From positions 36,521,944-36,585,943 of the forward strand of contig JASWHV010000019.1 of NCBI GenBank assembly GCA_030760725.1: 64,000 nt of DNA, read 5' to 3'. Source of the DNA: Neostapfia colusana. Taxonomy: Eukaryota > Streptophyta > Magnoliopsida > Poales > Poaceae. A program made the translations under genes and the position numbers. A model generated the notes under the pieces. That model had not been told where the DNA came from. It saw only the letters and a program-made list of their open reading frames with translations, and did no database searches. The first letter of the stretch is position 1. The number at the start of each line of letters is the position of its first letter. Positions 44,791-56,437 of the stretch are shown here, one piece after another.

Positions 44791-47493
44791 TGTAAAAGTC
44801 CCAAAACATGTACATGAATAAAACTAAAGTTTGAGTTCATATGTGCGGCAAAGACATGAAAAATGGGACTTGCTAAAACTTTTCTTCATGCAAAGTAATA
44901 CATGGATGACCATCCAAAATGAGGCTCACATTTTTATTTGAAAGTGTTGAACCAATAAGGAGTTAAATACCTCTTTGCATGCAAGTTTAAAAATCAGATT
45001 TGAAATTCAAAGTCCACCCAATGGTGGCCAAAACTTTGGAATAACCATGCAGCCCTAGAGTGGGAAATGTGGGAAAAAGTGGATGCCAAACATTTCATTT
45101 TTAGGGTGGGCTACAAAAAGGAATTATGGAAGTATTTTCCAAACTTCAACCAAATTTAAATTTGTCATGGAAATTCAAACTGAATTTGGAGGATTCAAAT
45201 TCCAGCCCACTTTTCAAACTCAAAAGTGTGAAATTTGGAGGATTGACTTGAGAAGATATTTTAGGGGGAACAGGTGGGGTGGGACCCACATGTTAGTGAG
45301 CTGAAGGTGGAGACTTGCACCCTAAGCATATCTCTGTTCAAGCCAGCCGAGCAGCTCTCCCACTGTGGTGCCACCGAGGGCTGGCCAGGCCACCTCTTGC
45401 TGTGTTCTCCCAAGCACCGGCGCGCAGAGGCGGTTTTTGCGGCGTGATCACCCCCCTGTCTGAAGCAAAGTCCATTTGCTTTCTTCTCCTCGCGAACAGA
45501 CACCGGACCGAGTGCCTCTCACCTCCGCTGCTCGGCCCGATCGGGAGAACGGCAAAACACTCGCTCCCTTCCCTCCCCGAGCTGCTAAACCACACTCTGA
45601 GCTCCGCACACACCTCCCCGACCCGGAAACGAGCGAGTTCCGGCCTCCCTTGCCCGAGAACAACCACCACAGCGGCGACCTAGCTCAAGAACGTGATCGG
45701 GCGCCCGTGGACAGCCCTCCACAGGGGGTTTCATGGTCAAGCGATCAAGGCCACGGGAGCGCACGGGGTTGGTGCTTCTCTCAACCAAATCTCAAGCCAT
45801 GCCGTGAAGCATCAGCGGCGAATTTCTAGTTTTTGCTCCGGCGAGTTCAACCCGAGAAACCAGTACGGTTTCTTTGAATTCCCGCTCTCTGATCCTCCTT
45901 AGGTCATCAAACTTGGCACACACGAGCTGGACTAGCCGGCGGTCATTTTCCTTTCAGTATCCCTAGCACGAAATCACCTCGGAGCAGAGAATTTTGAAGT
46001 CTCCCGAGCGTGTTCTTCACGGAATCAATAGGGCACACGATGCCGAGCTAGTTGCCGCAGTTTCTGAGCTAATCCATGGACTTGCCGAGCTTTTGCGATC
46101 ACCCACTGGTGCTGTAGAGCTGGATGGACGACGTTTTGGCGGGTTCGAAACCACGGCCGACGGCGATGAACCTCAACCAAGGCCGCCGCACGTCGCCAAG
46201 GTAGCTCCGGTCACCGGCAGCCCTAGATAACCCCACAACCGTGTTCCTCGGTGTCCTAAACTCCCTGGCGGTGAGTTTCAGATCGTGCGGTGGCCAGAAG
46301 CGGCGATCGGGCGAGCTGTGAATTGCTCCGGCGAGGGGGAGGCGGCGTGCGCACGAGGAACAGCAGGAGGTAGAAGAAATGGGTCGGGTCCGGCTGTCAG
46401 CGGCTCAAAATTTAAATCCCCGATCGTCTGTGGCCGGGATAAGGTGTGCTGGCGCGCGAAGACTCTGTGCACCCGGTGTTGCTGCAATTCTATTGGCTGA
46501 GGTTTAAAAACGTGGGCCCAGTAGACTTTTCAGTAGGAAAAAAATTCCAGTTGTTGCTGAAACTTTGGAAATTCATAGCTCTCTGTAGAAACCTCCAAAT
46601 TGAGTGATTCCAATTGGGTTGGATTCATCTTTCAGAGTTCCATCCAAATATGAACTCTTATTTGTATGAAAGTCAATATTGTATTCTGGAAAAATTTTTG
46701 ATGATTTCCTGAAAAAGAATTATTGAGGGAGTTTGGGTTATCCAAAAATCCCCAAATTTTGCAAGAATATTCTTTAGCATAGTGTTGACCTTCTAGCAAA
46801 GTTTCAGCTCATTTGAAAATAATTTGAGTAGGAATTTGCTAAATACAAACTGCTGTGTTCATAAGAGTCCAGAAACATTTTCAGAAAATATTTCCCACTG
46901 CTAAAATCTATTCTGGGCAATCCCTAGCTGTAAAAATCATAGGAAAGTTTAGGTAAGCTCTCTTAGGAATACATGAAATTGTAGTTCACTTAATTGGGCA
47001 TGAAAATGCACATTACTTCAAAATTTATTCTTTTGAGTAGAAATGCTTAATGAATTGTTCTGGAAGAACTACTCAAGAAAAATATCTGACTTTTGGACCA
47101 AATTACCTTCATGCGACCTGGAACTCACATGTAAATTATCAGCTCATGTTGAGCCCTTTAACTCGCTGTTCTTATTCTCCATACTTATGTATATGTGGAT
47201 ATATGTAAGGGACATTGTGAGAATTATGGAGAACACAATTTAACTCCACATTAGCTGCAATTTGGCATGCTAAATCCTTAGGTAGTATAGAACCTGCTGT
47301 AAAAGTTTTGAGGCTATTGGAGTTCTTGTTCTTCAGTTGCATTCTAGTCTTTTCAGCTCATCTATTATGTTCATTAGGGAAAATACTTAGTGTATAGCTA
47401 AGACATTAAGATCAAGTAGATCCTTTCTGTTTCTTTGCACAACAGAGGCAAACCAAGCCATTCCTGGCTATTCAACACAACCTCTGTTCCTAA
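44791..47493 (+). repeat. D 3' LTR, first part
   Basis: It begins TGTAAAAG after the polypurine tract and runs to the CCTAA target site where E inserted. 45300-46500 is the GC-rich part and 46520-47480 the AT-rich part that matches 800-2100 on the opposite strand. Open frames such as 45315-45683 are GC composition and show no protein similarity I recognise. Confidence 0.85.
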
Positions 47494-50400
47494 TGACACG
47501 ACCCCACTGGTCCTGTCGAGCCAGGATCACGCTGAGGGGTGCTGCGTTGCACAGCACCGTATAACACACGTCAAAGGTACAAAGCGGAAGCGGAAGCTTT
47601 ATTACATAAACAAGTTTATTAACATGTTTACATCAAAATAAGTTTAGTCCACACTCGCGGGCGTAGACTAAGCATCAAGTGCACGTTCAGCCCTCGAACG
47701 TGTCCTTGCTAGCACACACGCACACTAACTCTGCGGCGTGCACGACTCCCACTCGACGGGGTTCCCCTCCTGGGGTTCCGTCTCCTCTTCGGGAGTCCCT
47801 TCCTCATAGAACCCTGCAAAAGCTTCAAACACAAGCAGTGAGCACGAAGGCTCAGCAAGTCTGACCCGTCTCACCTAAACATGGAACTTCTACATGAGGG
47901 TGATGGGTTGCATGAGGTAAAAATCATTTGCAAGGACTCGCCTAATTAGTAGAACCTTACTTTCAAGTTTTAGCAGCAGGTTGTGGAGAACTTTATGCTA
48001 AGACACATGAGAGAGCCGCAATCAAACAAGAAACGCATTTCTCTCATGTACTTTGCCCAAAGTTGAAAAGAACTTTAGTTAGCACTAAGCTACAGCATAT
48101 CATTAACAATCAATGTCCAGCTTTCAATCAGCAACATTTTAACATGTAACTAGCCTATTCTTTCTACGTCACGGTACAGTGAACAAGTGGTACTCACTGA
48201 CCGCGAGGGACGGCGATTATAATCGATTTACACCTGCAGGGTTACCCGAACAACCCGTCACGTACGCCCGTACTCGATGTTGCCTACAACAACCATCACG
48301 GACGCCGTACGCGACTACCTTTCACCCGTTAGCCAAATATTGAACCGGTCCCATCGTCCCGAGCAAGAGGTCCCTGCACGCGCATCTCTGTGCCGCCAGC
48401 TGATTTACACCTCGAGCTCTCAACCTACCCTCTGAACGACGGGCAATGCCTCAACACCCAGCTACCCGAGTTACATCAGTTTCCCGGTTCCCATATAGCC
48501 GGTAGGTCTTCGGTACTGTTCCAGCTTGTTCAACAGGCCCGCACACGGCTCGGTCCTCAATCGACACAAGCGGAGCTACAGCACACAGGCCCCAGAGTCC
48601 TGCTGCCCTTACTCTCCGCTCGGTCTCATTTTCTTACCATGTGTTTCATGTGCTATCTCTACCCGAGCAATGTGCCTCTAGCCTATTCTCGCGAGTAGTT
48701 CCAACTACTCGACTTGTACCGAATCCTACTCTATTCTAGCAATGCAGTGGCTAACAAGGTTTTCAATCCTAAACCCAACCCATGGTTCTCTTGGCTGTGC
48801 AGTTGGGTTTCCAATCAAGACTCTAATGCAACGAACAAAAGGGAAACAAGTATGTGCTCAAAACAATAAAATTTGTAAAAAGGTTAATGCAAACCGGGGC
48901 TTGCCTTGCTGCTCTTGGTCGTAGTCTAGCTGTTCCTCCGGAGTAACGAAGTCTAGGACTTCGGGTTCCTCCTCGACCTTAGCGACTACATGATAAGAAC
49001 AATGTATGTATTAATTTAGAGGCCTTTGTATTAACTTTGAAGTTGTGAAGCCTATAACCCTTACTAGACAGACCTAATGACTGTGAAACTTTTACTGTGG
49101 CTTGGTTACAACCTAAACAAAGACTTGGTCAAGTTTTAGTTGCAGCAAAGCTCATTTGAGCCCTCCACAAATAATTATGTCCTTGACCTTAATTGGAACT
49201 CTTAGGGTGTTCTAGGGATTTTCAGGAGACAAACTATGACTTTCTGAAAACTAGATTTTCAGAGGGTTCTAATGGAGTTTGTCTCACTTAATTTGGAAGT
49301 CTCTAACTAAAGATATGAGCTAAACAATTTCAGAGAAAATCCTGAAAATGTTTCTGAACATTTTCTATTTTCTCTGGAACAGTTTTACTAATCATACCAT
49401 TAGGTGGACTAAATGAGCTCAAATGGATCTGAAATTTTTATGGTAGTTCAAGGATATTTTGGTGAACATCTCAGCAAAATTTCAGGATTTTCCTCCAAAG
49501 GATTCTCCAGTTAAAATTCCTAACAGTTTAAACATTAAGGAATTAATTCTGGAGAATTAAGGAATTTCATGAAGTGAAACTTGATTTTCTGGAAAGTACT
49601 CAGAGAGCTGAATCCAGCAAAATTTGATTCACTCAATTTGGAGCTTTCTAGCCAAAGTTATAAGGATTTGAAGTTTGAAGGAAATCTGAAAATCGGGGAA
49701 AAGTTTAAACCCGCGCGTGGGCCCAGGGGACACGCGTCGCACGCCGAAGCGACAGCACACCGCGGCCCACAAGGCTTTTGCGCGCCAGCACACCCGATCC
49801 CGGCCGCAGCCGGATCCCGATTCAAAATATCGGCCGCTGACAGCTGGGGTCCACCCCCTTCTTCAACCTCGCGACACCCGCGCCCCGCCGCCGAGGGACC
49901 TCGCCGGAGAGCTCGCCGCTGGCTGCTGTACCGCTCCAAACTTCTTGATTCTGGCCGCCCCTGCCTACTTTTACTTGGGGAACATGATCCGAGGGTCAGC
50001 TGCTCATGACAACGGCCGGAGCATGGTCGGCGACGAGCCGCCATATCGGAACGACTTCGGCCATGTCGGCTGATGCTCCTAGTGCCTCAGCTACTTGGGA
50101 AATCGGTCGGGGAGCATCAGTGGACCTCAGAGAAGGTCGACATGAACTCGGGGCAGCTCGGGGAAGGCCCGAAATAGGTCCTCACCGTGCGCCCGATACC
50201 CCCCCGTGCGTTCCGCCATTAGTAGACCTTGAATTACGCCGGGCACAGAAGTTCTCCGGCCCAGAGTTGTGAAGGCAACTTGTGCGTCACCGTGTCTAGT
50301 TCGTGTGGGAGTGGCCTGAGGCCCTCTAATCCTTTCTAGAGCACGAATTAAACAGAATCGTACCCGAAGGTCGTTCTGCACACAGAAAGGGGAAAAGTGG

Positions 50401-51540
50401 AAATTCGCCGCCGGTGAGCAACCACTCGAGCTGTGGCTCGGGGGTGAGCAGCACCGGTCACTTGCGCGTCCAAGGGTGCCTTGGCTCGGGCGTGACAACG
50501 CCCAGGTTGGGCTGTCCACGAGAGCCCGAGGTGCGGCGGTTTCCAGTTCCGAGTTTGATCTTTCGGCACAGCCGATATCACTCGGTTTCAATCGATTTCT
50601 ATCAATGGGAAGGATGGAGGATGGTTGCTAGTACCTTGCTGGGACCTTGGAATGGAAAGATGGAGCTGCGATCGGCTTGATCAAGCAGGAACTCGAGCGC
50701 TAGTGATGGCAGTGGGAAAAGCAGTCGCGCACGCCGGTAGCTCGGGGAAATGGTGACTGAAGCACGCCGGGGGGGGAATAAATAGCCCGGCCGGCTGGTC
50801 TCCGGCTTGGGGCACGCAGCAGGAGCTGGCGCCGGCTGCCCCCTTCGGTGGCGCGCGCGCACAGCTGCCGGGAACCGACTGAACTGTGTTTCAGTCGGTT
50901 TGCTTGGAGGCTGAGGCTGACATGTGGGTCCCACTCCTCTTTTAACCTCTGAAATTTACTCCTAACAGCTGTGGTAAACAGTGAACCCTATTCTATCCTT
51001 GGCAATTCAAATTATTCACCCAAGAGCCATTTGAATTGATCAAAGTTCAAATGAGGTTTGGTTTGAATGAATTTCAGCACAAGTGCAGTTTGAAATTCAA
51101 ATAAAGTTTGAATTTCTCCCCCTTAGCTCATGTCAAGATCAACTCCAAATGGAGTGAAAATTGGTGTGTGAGCTCACAAAAATGTGCTGAGCAAGAATAT
51201 GCCTTCCACTTTTAAATTCAGTGGGTGAAAACAGTTTGAATTTGAATATGGTTTCAAACTGCCCTCTTCCTAACTATACCCAAAATGACCTCAAAAAGGT
51301 TTTGAATTTGGGTGGAACTTGGCATGGACATCCTTAGCAAAGTGTAGGAGTTTTCATATGTCCAGCCCATCTATATCACATGTGGGAAGTACCACTTTTG
51401 CAATGTGTGAGTTTGTTCCCTAATGAGCATGTTGATAATTGTTACTTGCTCTTTATTTGTGTTCATCATTCTTCCTCAAATGAGGTGTGTGGTGTGGTGA
51501 TGAACACTGCAAATGAGTGTCAAAAACTGAGGCCCTTACA
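47494..51540 (-). repeat. E 3' LTR
   Basis: Starts TGACACGACC and ends GGCCCTTACA in plus orientation. The GC-rich promoter-proximal part is 49690-50900, with a TATTTATT-type box near 50776-50783 on the minus strand. Open frames of 60-154 codons here recur exactly 11,389 bp to the right because they lie in the LTR pair. Confidence 0.96.
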
Positions 51541-51553
51541 TTCCTCCCCCCTT
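51541..51553 (-). promoter_or_regulatory. E polypurine tract
   Basis: AAGGGGGGAGGAA on the minus strand, abutting the 3' LTR. Confidence 0.9.
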
Positions 51554-51608
51554 AAAAGAATCTCGTCCCGAGATTATAAGGTGAAATGAGAGAGAGGACG
51601 GTGGAAAA

Positions 51609-54600
51609 TTACCGAATATGCGACGTGAAAAAGTCGGGGTAATTAGTGCGAAGGAATTCTTCGCTTTCCCATGTCGCTTCGTCCATGGAGTGATTACTCC
51701 ATAGAACCTTGTAGAACCACAACGTACGGTTGCGTGTGGTTCGGGCCTTTTCATCAATAATCTGCACCGGTTCCTCCCGATAGGTGAGATCCGGTTGCAG
51801 TTCTTCAATGTCTTCCAGCTGAACGGTAGTTGATAGCTTGAGACACTTCCTCAGCTGGGAAATGTGAAAGACGTCGTGCACACCGAAAAGTGCTTCTGGT
51901 AATCTTAGCCGGTATGCCACCGATCCACATCTTTCGGTAATCTGGAATGGACCGATGAACCGGGGTGCCAACTTTCCCCTCACCCCAAATCTGTTTACGC
52001 CCTTCATTGGAGACACTCGTAGGTATACGTGATCTCCAACCTCGAATTGTAATGGGCGCCTTCTCCGGTCCGCATACTGTTTCTGACGGGATTGAGCGGC
52101 TTTTAGGTTCGCTTGAATTAGTCGAACCTTTTCTTCCGCGTTGTTGACAAGGTCAATCCCGAAGGTAACCCTCTCGCCAGACTCACACCAGTTCAATGGT
52201 GTGCGGCATCTTCTTCCGTATAGCGCCTCGTAGGGCGCCATCTTGATGCTGGCTTGGTACCCATTGTTGTACGAGAACTCGGCTAACGGCAAGTGATCAT
52301 CCCAATTCTTGCCGTGGTCGATAGCGCAAGCTCGTAGCATGTCTTCTAGGATTTGATTTACCCGCTCAGTTTGCCCATCCGTCTGCGGGTGGTAGGCTGA
52401 ACTACGGATCAGCTTCGTCCCCAAGGCAGCGTGTAGCTGCTCCCAAAAACGGGACACAAATAAAGTGCCCCGGTCCGATACGATGGTACGGGGTACGCCG
52501 TATAAGCATAGGATCCGTGAGATGTACAGTTCAGCGTACTTCTTGGCGTTGTAGTTGGTGTTGACCGGGATGAAATGGGCAACTTTGGTGAGCCGATCGA
52601 CGATCACCCACACAGAATCATGTTTCTGTAAGGTGGTGGGTAAACCGACGATGAAATCCATGCTCACGTCCTCCCACTTCCAGGCAGGAATGCCCAGTGG
52701 TTGTAGCAGTCCCGGTTTCCGCATGTGGTCTGCCTTCACCCTTCGACATGTATCACACTCGGACACGTATTTTGCAGTCTCTCGCTTCATCCGTGTCCAC
52801 CAAAACTTTCTCCTGAGTTCTTGATACATTTTGTTGCTGCCGGGGTGAATAGAAAACTTTGATAAGTGAGCCTCATCAAAGATTTTCTTCCGTAACCCTG
52901 GGTTTCGGGGTACGACGATCCGGTCCTTGAACCATAGGACGCTGTCTCCGTCCTTCCGGAAACATTTCAACTCCCCACTGTCTACTCGTCTCCGTAAATG
53001 TGACATGCCCTTATCATTCTTCTGGGCTGCCGCTATCTCTTCACGGATGGTGGGAATCAAAGCTAGGTTGTAGAGAGCTCCGTGTGGAATCACATGGAGT
53101 GGTGGTTCGCTCTCTTCCAACGGTGTGATGGTCAGATTATTGACGTGTGACTTGCGGCTTAGCGCGTCTGCCACAACGTTTGCCTTGCCCGGATGATAAT
53201 GGATCTCTATCTCGTAATCCTTTATCAGTTCCAACCATCTTCGTTGCCTCATGTTCAGCTCCTTCTGAGTGAAGATGTACTTGAGGCTTTTGTGGTCGGT
53301 ATATAAATGTACGAGGTTACCGAGTAGGTAGTGCCTCCACATTTTCAGTGCAAGTACCACGGCAGCGAGCTCCAAATCGTGAGTTGGATAATTTTGCTCA
53401 TGGTTCCTAAGCTGTCGTGATCCATACGCGACCACTCTTCGGTCTTGCATCAGCACACATCCGAGCCCAATGCCGGATGCATCGCAGTACACATCGAACG
53501 GTTTTGTTGTGTCTGGCTGCGCCAAAACCGGTGCTGATGTCAGGTGCTTGACTAAAGCCTTGAATGCTGCTTCACATGCTGGACTCCAAACATATTTGGT
53601 AGCCTTCTTCAGCAGCTCTGTCATTGGCTTGGCAATCTTCGAGAAGTTCGGAATGAACCTCCGATAATATCCCGCGAGTCCGAGGAAACTCCGTACCTCA
53701 TGAACAGTTCTCGGGGATTTCCAATTCAGCACTTGCGTGATTTTGCTCGGGTCCACAGCGATACCCTCCGCTGAGATGATATGCCCGAGGAAAGGCACTT
53801 GCGATATCCAAAACTCGCATTTGCTGAACTTTGCGTATAACTTGTGATCCCGCAGCCGTTGCAAGACTATACGCATATGTTTCTTGTGATCTTCCTCCGA
53901 CTTGGAGTATACCAGGATGTCGTCGATGAAGACCACGACAAACTTGTCCAGCTCCGGCATGAACACCGAGTTCATTAAATACATGAAGTGAGCTGGAGCA
54001 TTGGTGAGGCCAAAGGACATGACCAGGTACTCATAAAGTCCGTACCTTGTCGAGAAAGCTGTCTTGGGAATGTCCTCAGCCCTGATCTTAATCTGATGGT
54101 ACCCGGATCTTAAATCCATCTTGGAAAAGACCTTTGCTTCGACCAACTGATCAAACAACATGTCGATCCGTGGTAACGGGTACTTGTTCTTGATGGTTAC
54201 GGCATTTAATGGACGGTAGTCCACGCAAAGCCGCAACGTTTCATCCTTCTTTTTGACAAATAATGCCGAACAGCCCCATGGCGAGGAGCTCGGCCTAATA
54301 AAACCCTTCTCCAGAAGGTCCGTGAGCTGAGTCTTCAGTTCCGCCAACTCCTTGGGCGCCATCTTGTACGGCCTTCGGGATATTGGCATGGTTCCCGGTG
54401 CAAGTTCAATCTTGAACTCCACTTCTCTATCGGGTGGCATCCCCGGCAAATCATCCGGGAATACATCAGGGAACTCTCGGACCACTGGAATGTCTTCCAA
54501 TCTGATGGTTGTGGCTTGATAGACACTTGGAAGTTTTATTTCTGGACTGTCCAGAAATAATGAGTGAGAACCGTGCACTTCTGAGTTTAAGTGCACGACT

Positions 54601-56165
54601 CGGAGGACGGTGTCTAAAACAGCGCCGTGGCGGGTTAACCACGACACCCCTAGGATGACATCGACCTTCTGTCCCTCTAAGATAATGAGAGACGTGGGGT
54701 ACACTCTACCCGCTAAGCATAATGGTGCTTTGGAGACCATTACGCTTGCTGAAATCTTCCCACCCGGTGAACAAATTAAATATGGACTATCGGTGGGTAG
54801 TATTGGCAAGCTGTGTTTAGCAATGAAAGCTTGGCTAATAAAATTATGCGTGGCGCCTGAATCAAATAGTATTATAGCGGGATGCTGGTGGAGTTGGAAC
54901 ATACCCGCAAGGATTGGCTCGCCCTCCGGCACGTCCTCAATGGCAAGCTGGTGGACAGTGCCGGGCCTAGGGTTCGCCCGCCGCGCATTAGTAGGGTTCC
55001 GGGGTTGATTCCTCCCCGGAAACGGTGGTGCCACTCCGCTGCCTTGCCTCTCCGGGCAACTGCTCGCGAAGTGTCCTGGACGGCCACACTTGTAACACGT
55101 GGCCGCTGCTGGTGGAGTACTTGGTGGACGAAAGCCCGGCATGCGTTGCGAAGGTGCAAACGCACGCGGCATCGCCCGCTGCTGCTGTTGTTGTTGCGGT
55201 GGTGCTGGCAGTACCGGCCGGAATGCCGGTGAAGAATACGGTCGACCGCGGAACGGCATCGACCGCTGTGGTGGTTGCCAGCGTGGACCTGATGGTGGGC
55301 GATTCACCATCCGAAACTTCTGAGAAGGACCGCCTCCTTCTCCGCTGCTCTGCGGCGCGCTTCGCTTTCGCTCTGCCGCCGCCAACTCCTTGCCGGAGTC
55401 CTCCTGAACAATCGCAGCATCAATTATGTCGTTGAGGCTGCCGCGATTGAACATCGCCAGCTTGTCCTTCAGGAGCGGGTTAAGCCCCTGGTAAAAGTGG
55501 TCCCGCCGCTTCTCGTCCGTATCTGCGTGATACGACGCGTAGAGTGCGAGATCGTTGAACGCTCTGGAGTACTCCAGCGCGTTCCGGCTCCCTTGTTGCA
55601 GGTGTAGGAATTCCTGCGTCTTCCTCTTCATCAGACCTGGCGGTATATGATAGGCCCTGAAGGCCGTCCGGAACTCCGCCCAGGTCATCACTCGGTCGGT
55701 GGGCTGTGAAGCACAGAAGTTGGCCCACCACGCGCTCGCGGATCCTTGGAGCTGCTGGACCGCGAACTGAGTCTTGCGCTGCTCGCTGATTTGGAGCAGC
55801 CCGAACTTCATCTCTATGGCGCGGAGCCAGTTGTCCGCGTCAAGTGGTTCATCCGCCCTTGAGAATACAGGGGGATGAGTCGCCAGGAAGTCGGAGTAGG
55901 AGCTCTGTTGGCGCTCCTCGCGATCTTGACGTCTCTCCGGGCGAGACGTATTCGCAATTAACGTTTGCAGCAGCTCTGTATGCTGCTGATGTGAACCCGC
56001 CATTGCCGCGACAATGTCGGCCAATGTAACCGTTGGCAGTGGCGGTGGCGGTGTTTGCTGTTGCTGTTGCTGCTGCTGTCCCGAGGAGTCCTCGGGAGGT
56101 GGTTGGGAGGTCTCTCCCCCTTGGCTAGTACCTCCAACATCGGGGTTGGCACGAGTACGCGTCAT
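51609..56165 (-). CDS. gag-pol: Gag-pol polyprotein of chromovirus E, intact
   Basis: One open frame to 51609. I take the start at 56165 (MTRTRANPD), about 1518 residues, because an AG acceptor-like site lies 1 nt before it; an in-frame ATG at 56195 would add 10. Counting from 56195, the poly-Q/P N-terminus is followed by the gag core at 100-265 and a CYKCGRPGHFASSC zinc knuckle at 367-380. The protease triad DSGAT is at 445-449. RT is about 610-840, with catalytic DD in FIDD at 758-759. RNase H is about 895-1015 (D905, D966). The integrase HHCC finger has H1110, H1117, C1147 and C1150; the DD35E core has D1180, D1241 and E1277. A GPF motif lies near 1415 and a chromodomain-like tail at 1470-1522. 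Gag and pol share one frame with no recoding site, as in other chromoviruses. All key residues I can check are present. Confidence 0.95.
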   Translation of the reverse strand: MTRTRANPDVGGTSQGGETSQPPPEDSSGQQQQQQQQTPPPPLPTVTLADIVAAMAGSHQQHTELLQTLIANTSRPERRQDREERQQSSYSDFLATHPPVFSRADEPLDADNWLRAIEMKFGLLQISEQRKTQFAVQQLQGSASAWWANFCASQPTDRVMTWAEFRTAFRAYHIPPGLMKRKTQEFLHLQQGSRNALEYSRAFNDLALYASYHADTDEKRRDHFYQGLNPLLKDKLAMFNRGSLNDIIDAAIVQEDSGKELAAAERKRSAPQSSGEGGGPSQKFRMVNRPPSGPRWQPPQRSMPFRGRPYSSPAFRPVLPAPPQQQQQQRAMPRAFAPSQRMPGFRPPSTPPAAATCYKCGRPGHFASSCPERQGSGVAPPFPGRNQPRNPTNARRANPRPGTVHQLAIEDVPEGEPILAGMFQLHQHPAIILFDSGATHNFISQAFIAKHSLPILPTDSPYLICSPGGKISASVMVSKAPLCLAGRVYPTSLIILEGQKVDVILGVSWLTRHGAVLDTVLRVVHLNSEVHGSHSLFLDSPEIKLPSVYQATTIRLEDIPVVREFPDVFPDDLPGMPPDREVEFKIELAPGTMPISRRPYKMAPKELAELKTQLTDLLEKGFIRPSSSPWGCSALFVKKKDETLRLCVDYRPLNAVTIKNKYPLPRIDMLFDQLVEAKVFSKMDLRSGYHQIKIRAEDIPKTAFSTRYGLYEYLVMSFGLTNAPAHFMYLMNSVFMPELDKFVVVFIDDILVYSKSEEDHKKHMRIVLQRLRDHKLYAKFSKCEFWISQVPFLGHIISAEGIAVDPSKITQVLNWKSPRTVHEVRSFLGLAGYYRRFIPNFSKIAKPMTELLKKATKYVWSPACEAAFKALVKHLTSAPVLAQPDTTKPFDVYCDASGIGLGCVLMQDRRVVAYGSRQLRNHEQNYPTHDLELAAVVLALKMWRHYLLGNLVHLYTDHKSLKYIFTQKELNMRQRRWLELIKDYEIEIHYHPGKANVVADALSRKSHVNNLTITPLEESEPPLHVIPHGALYNLALIPTIREEIAAAQKNDKGMSHLRRRVDSGELKCFRKDGDSVLWFKDRIVVPRNPGLRKKIFDEAHLSKFSIHPGSNKMYQELRRKFWWTRMKRETAKYVSECDTCRRVKADHMRKPGLLQPLGIPAWKWEDVSMDFIVGLPTTLQKHDSVWVIVDRLTKVAHFIPVNTNYNAKKYAELYISRILCLYGVPRTIVSDRGTLFVSRFWEQLHAALGTKLIRSSAYHPQTDGQTERVNQILEDMLRACAIDHGKNWDDHLPLAEFSYNNGYQASIKMAPYEALYGRRCRTPLNWCESGERVTFGIDLVNNAEEKVRLIQANLKAAQSRQKQYADRRRRPLQFEVGDHVYLRVSPMKGVNRFGVRGKLAPRFIGPFQITERCGSVAYRLRLPEALFGVHDVFHISQLRKCLKLSTTVQLEDIEELQPDLTYREEPVQIIDEKARTTRNRTLWFYKVLWSNHSMDEATWESEEFLRTNYPDFFTSHIR

Positions 56166-56437
56166 TCTGAAATTCAACACAGCAGCAATTAGCACATGTC
56201 TTACTCAAAATTCCATAAACAGGAGTAAGTATTGAAGCGACGCATGATTAACTTGCACAACATTCACATATATTGATAAAGCATAAACTTTATACAAGAT
56301 ACATTATTCTCGGATCTCCGAGAAGTCGTGCTCATGTCGTCACTACCTATACATACGCTACTGTCTACACGACATGTCACTGATTACAAAAGTTGGGTTA
56401 CGCTACCCTAGCTGCCCTACTTGGCAACCGTAACCCC
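56166..56437 (-). other. Spacer between ORF0 and gag of E
   Basis: 272 nt without coding. On the minus strand it contains GTATGT near 56357, a possible donor, and ends GTTGAATTTCAG one base before the gag ATG, a good 3' splice-site-like sequence. Confidence 0.4.

Larger units (their letters stand above)
36890..47493 (+). mobile_element. Chromovirus D, left and main part (continues at 62930)
   Basis: 5' LTR (truncated), primer-binding site, long leader, gag-pol, polypurine tract and the first 2.7 kb of the 3' LTR. The 3' LTR is split at 47493 by insertion of E and resumes at 62930, where it again matches the 5' LTR. There is no ORF0, although the related E has one. Leader and LTR are homologous to E on the opposite strand, so D and E are two branches of one family. 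Confidence 0.88.

Noticed and set aside
49581..50591. Several ORFs of 88-154 codons repeated at 60970-61980
   Set aside because: They repeat because they lie in the two LTRs of E. They overlap on both strands in GC-rich sequence and resemble no protein.
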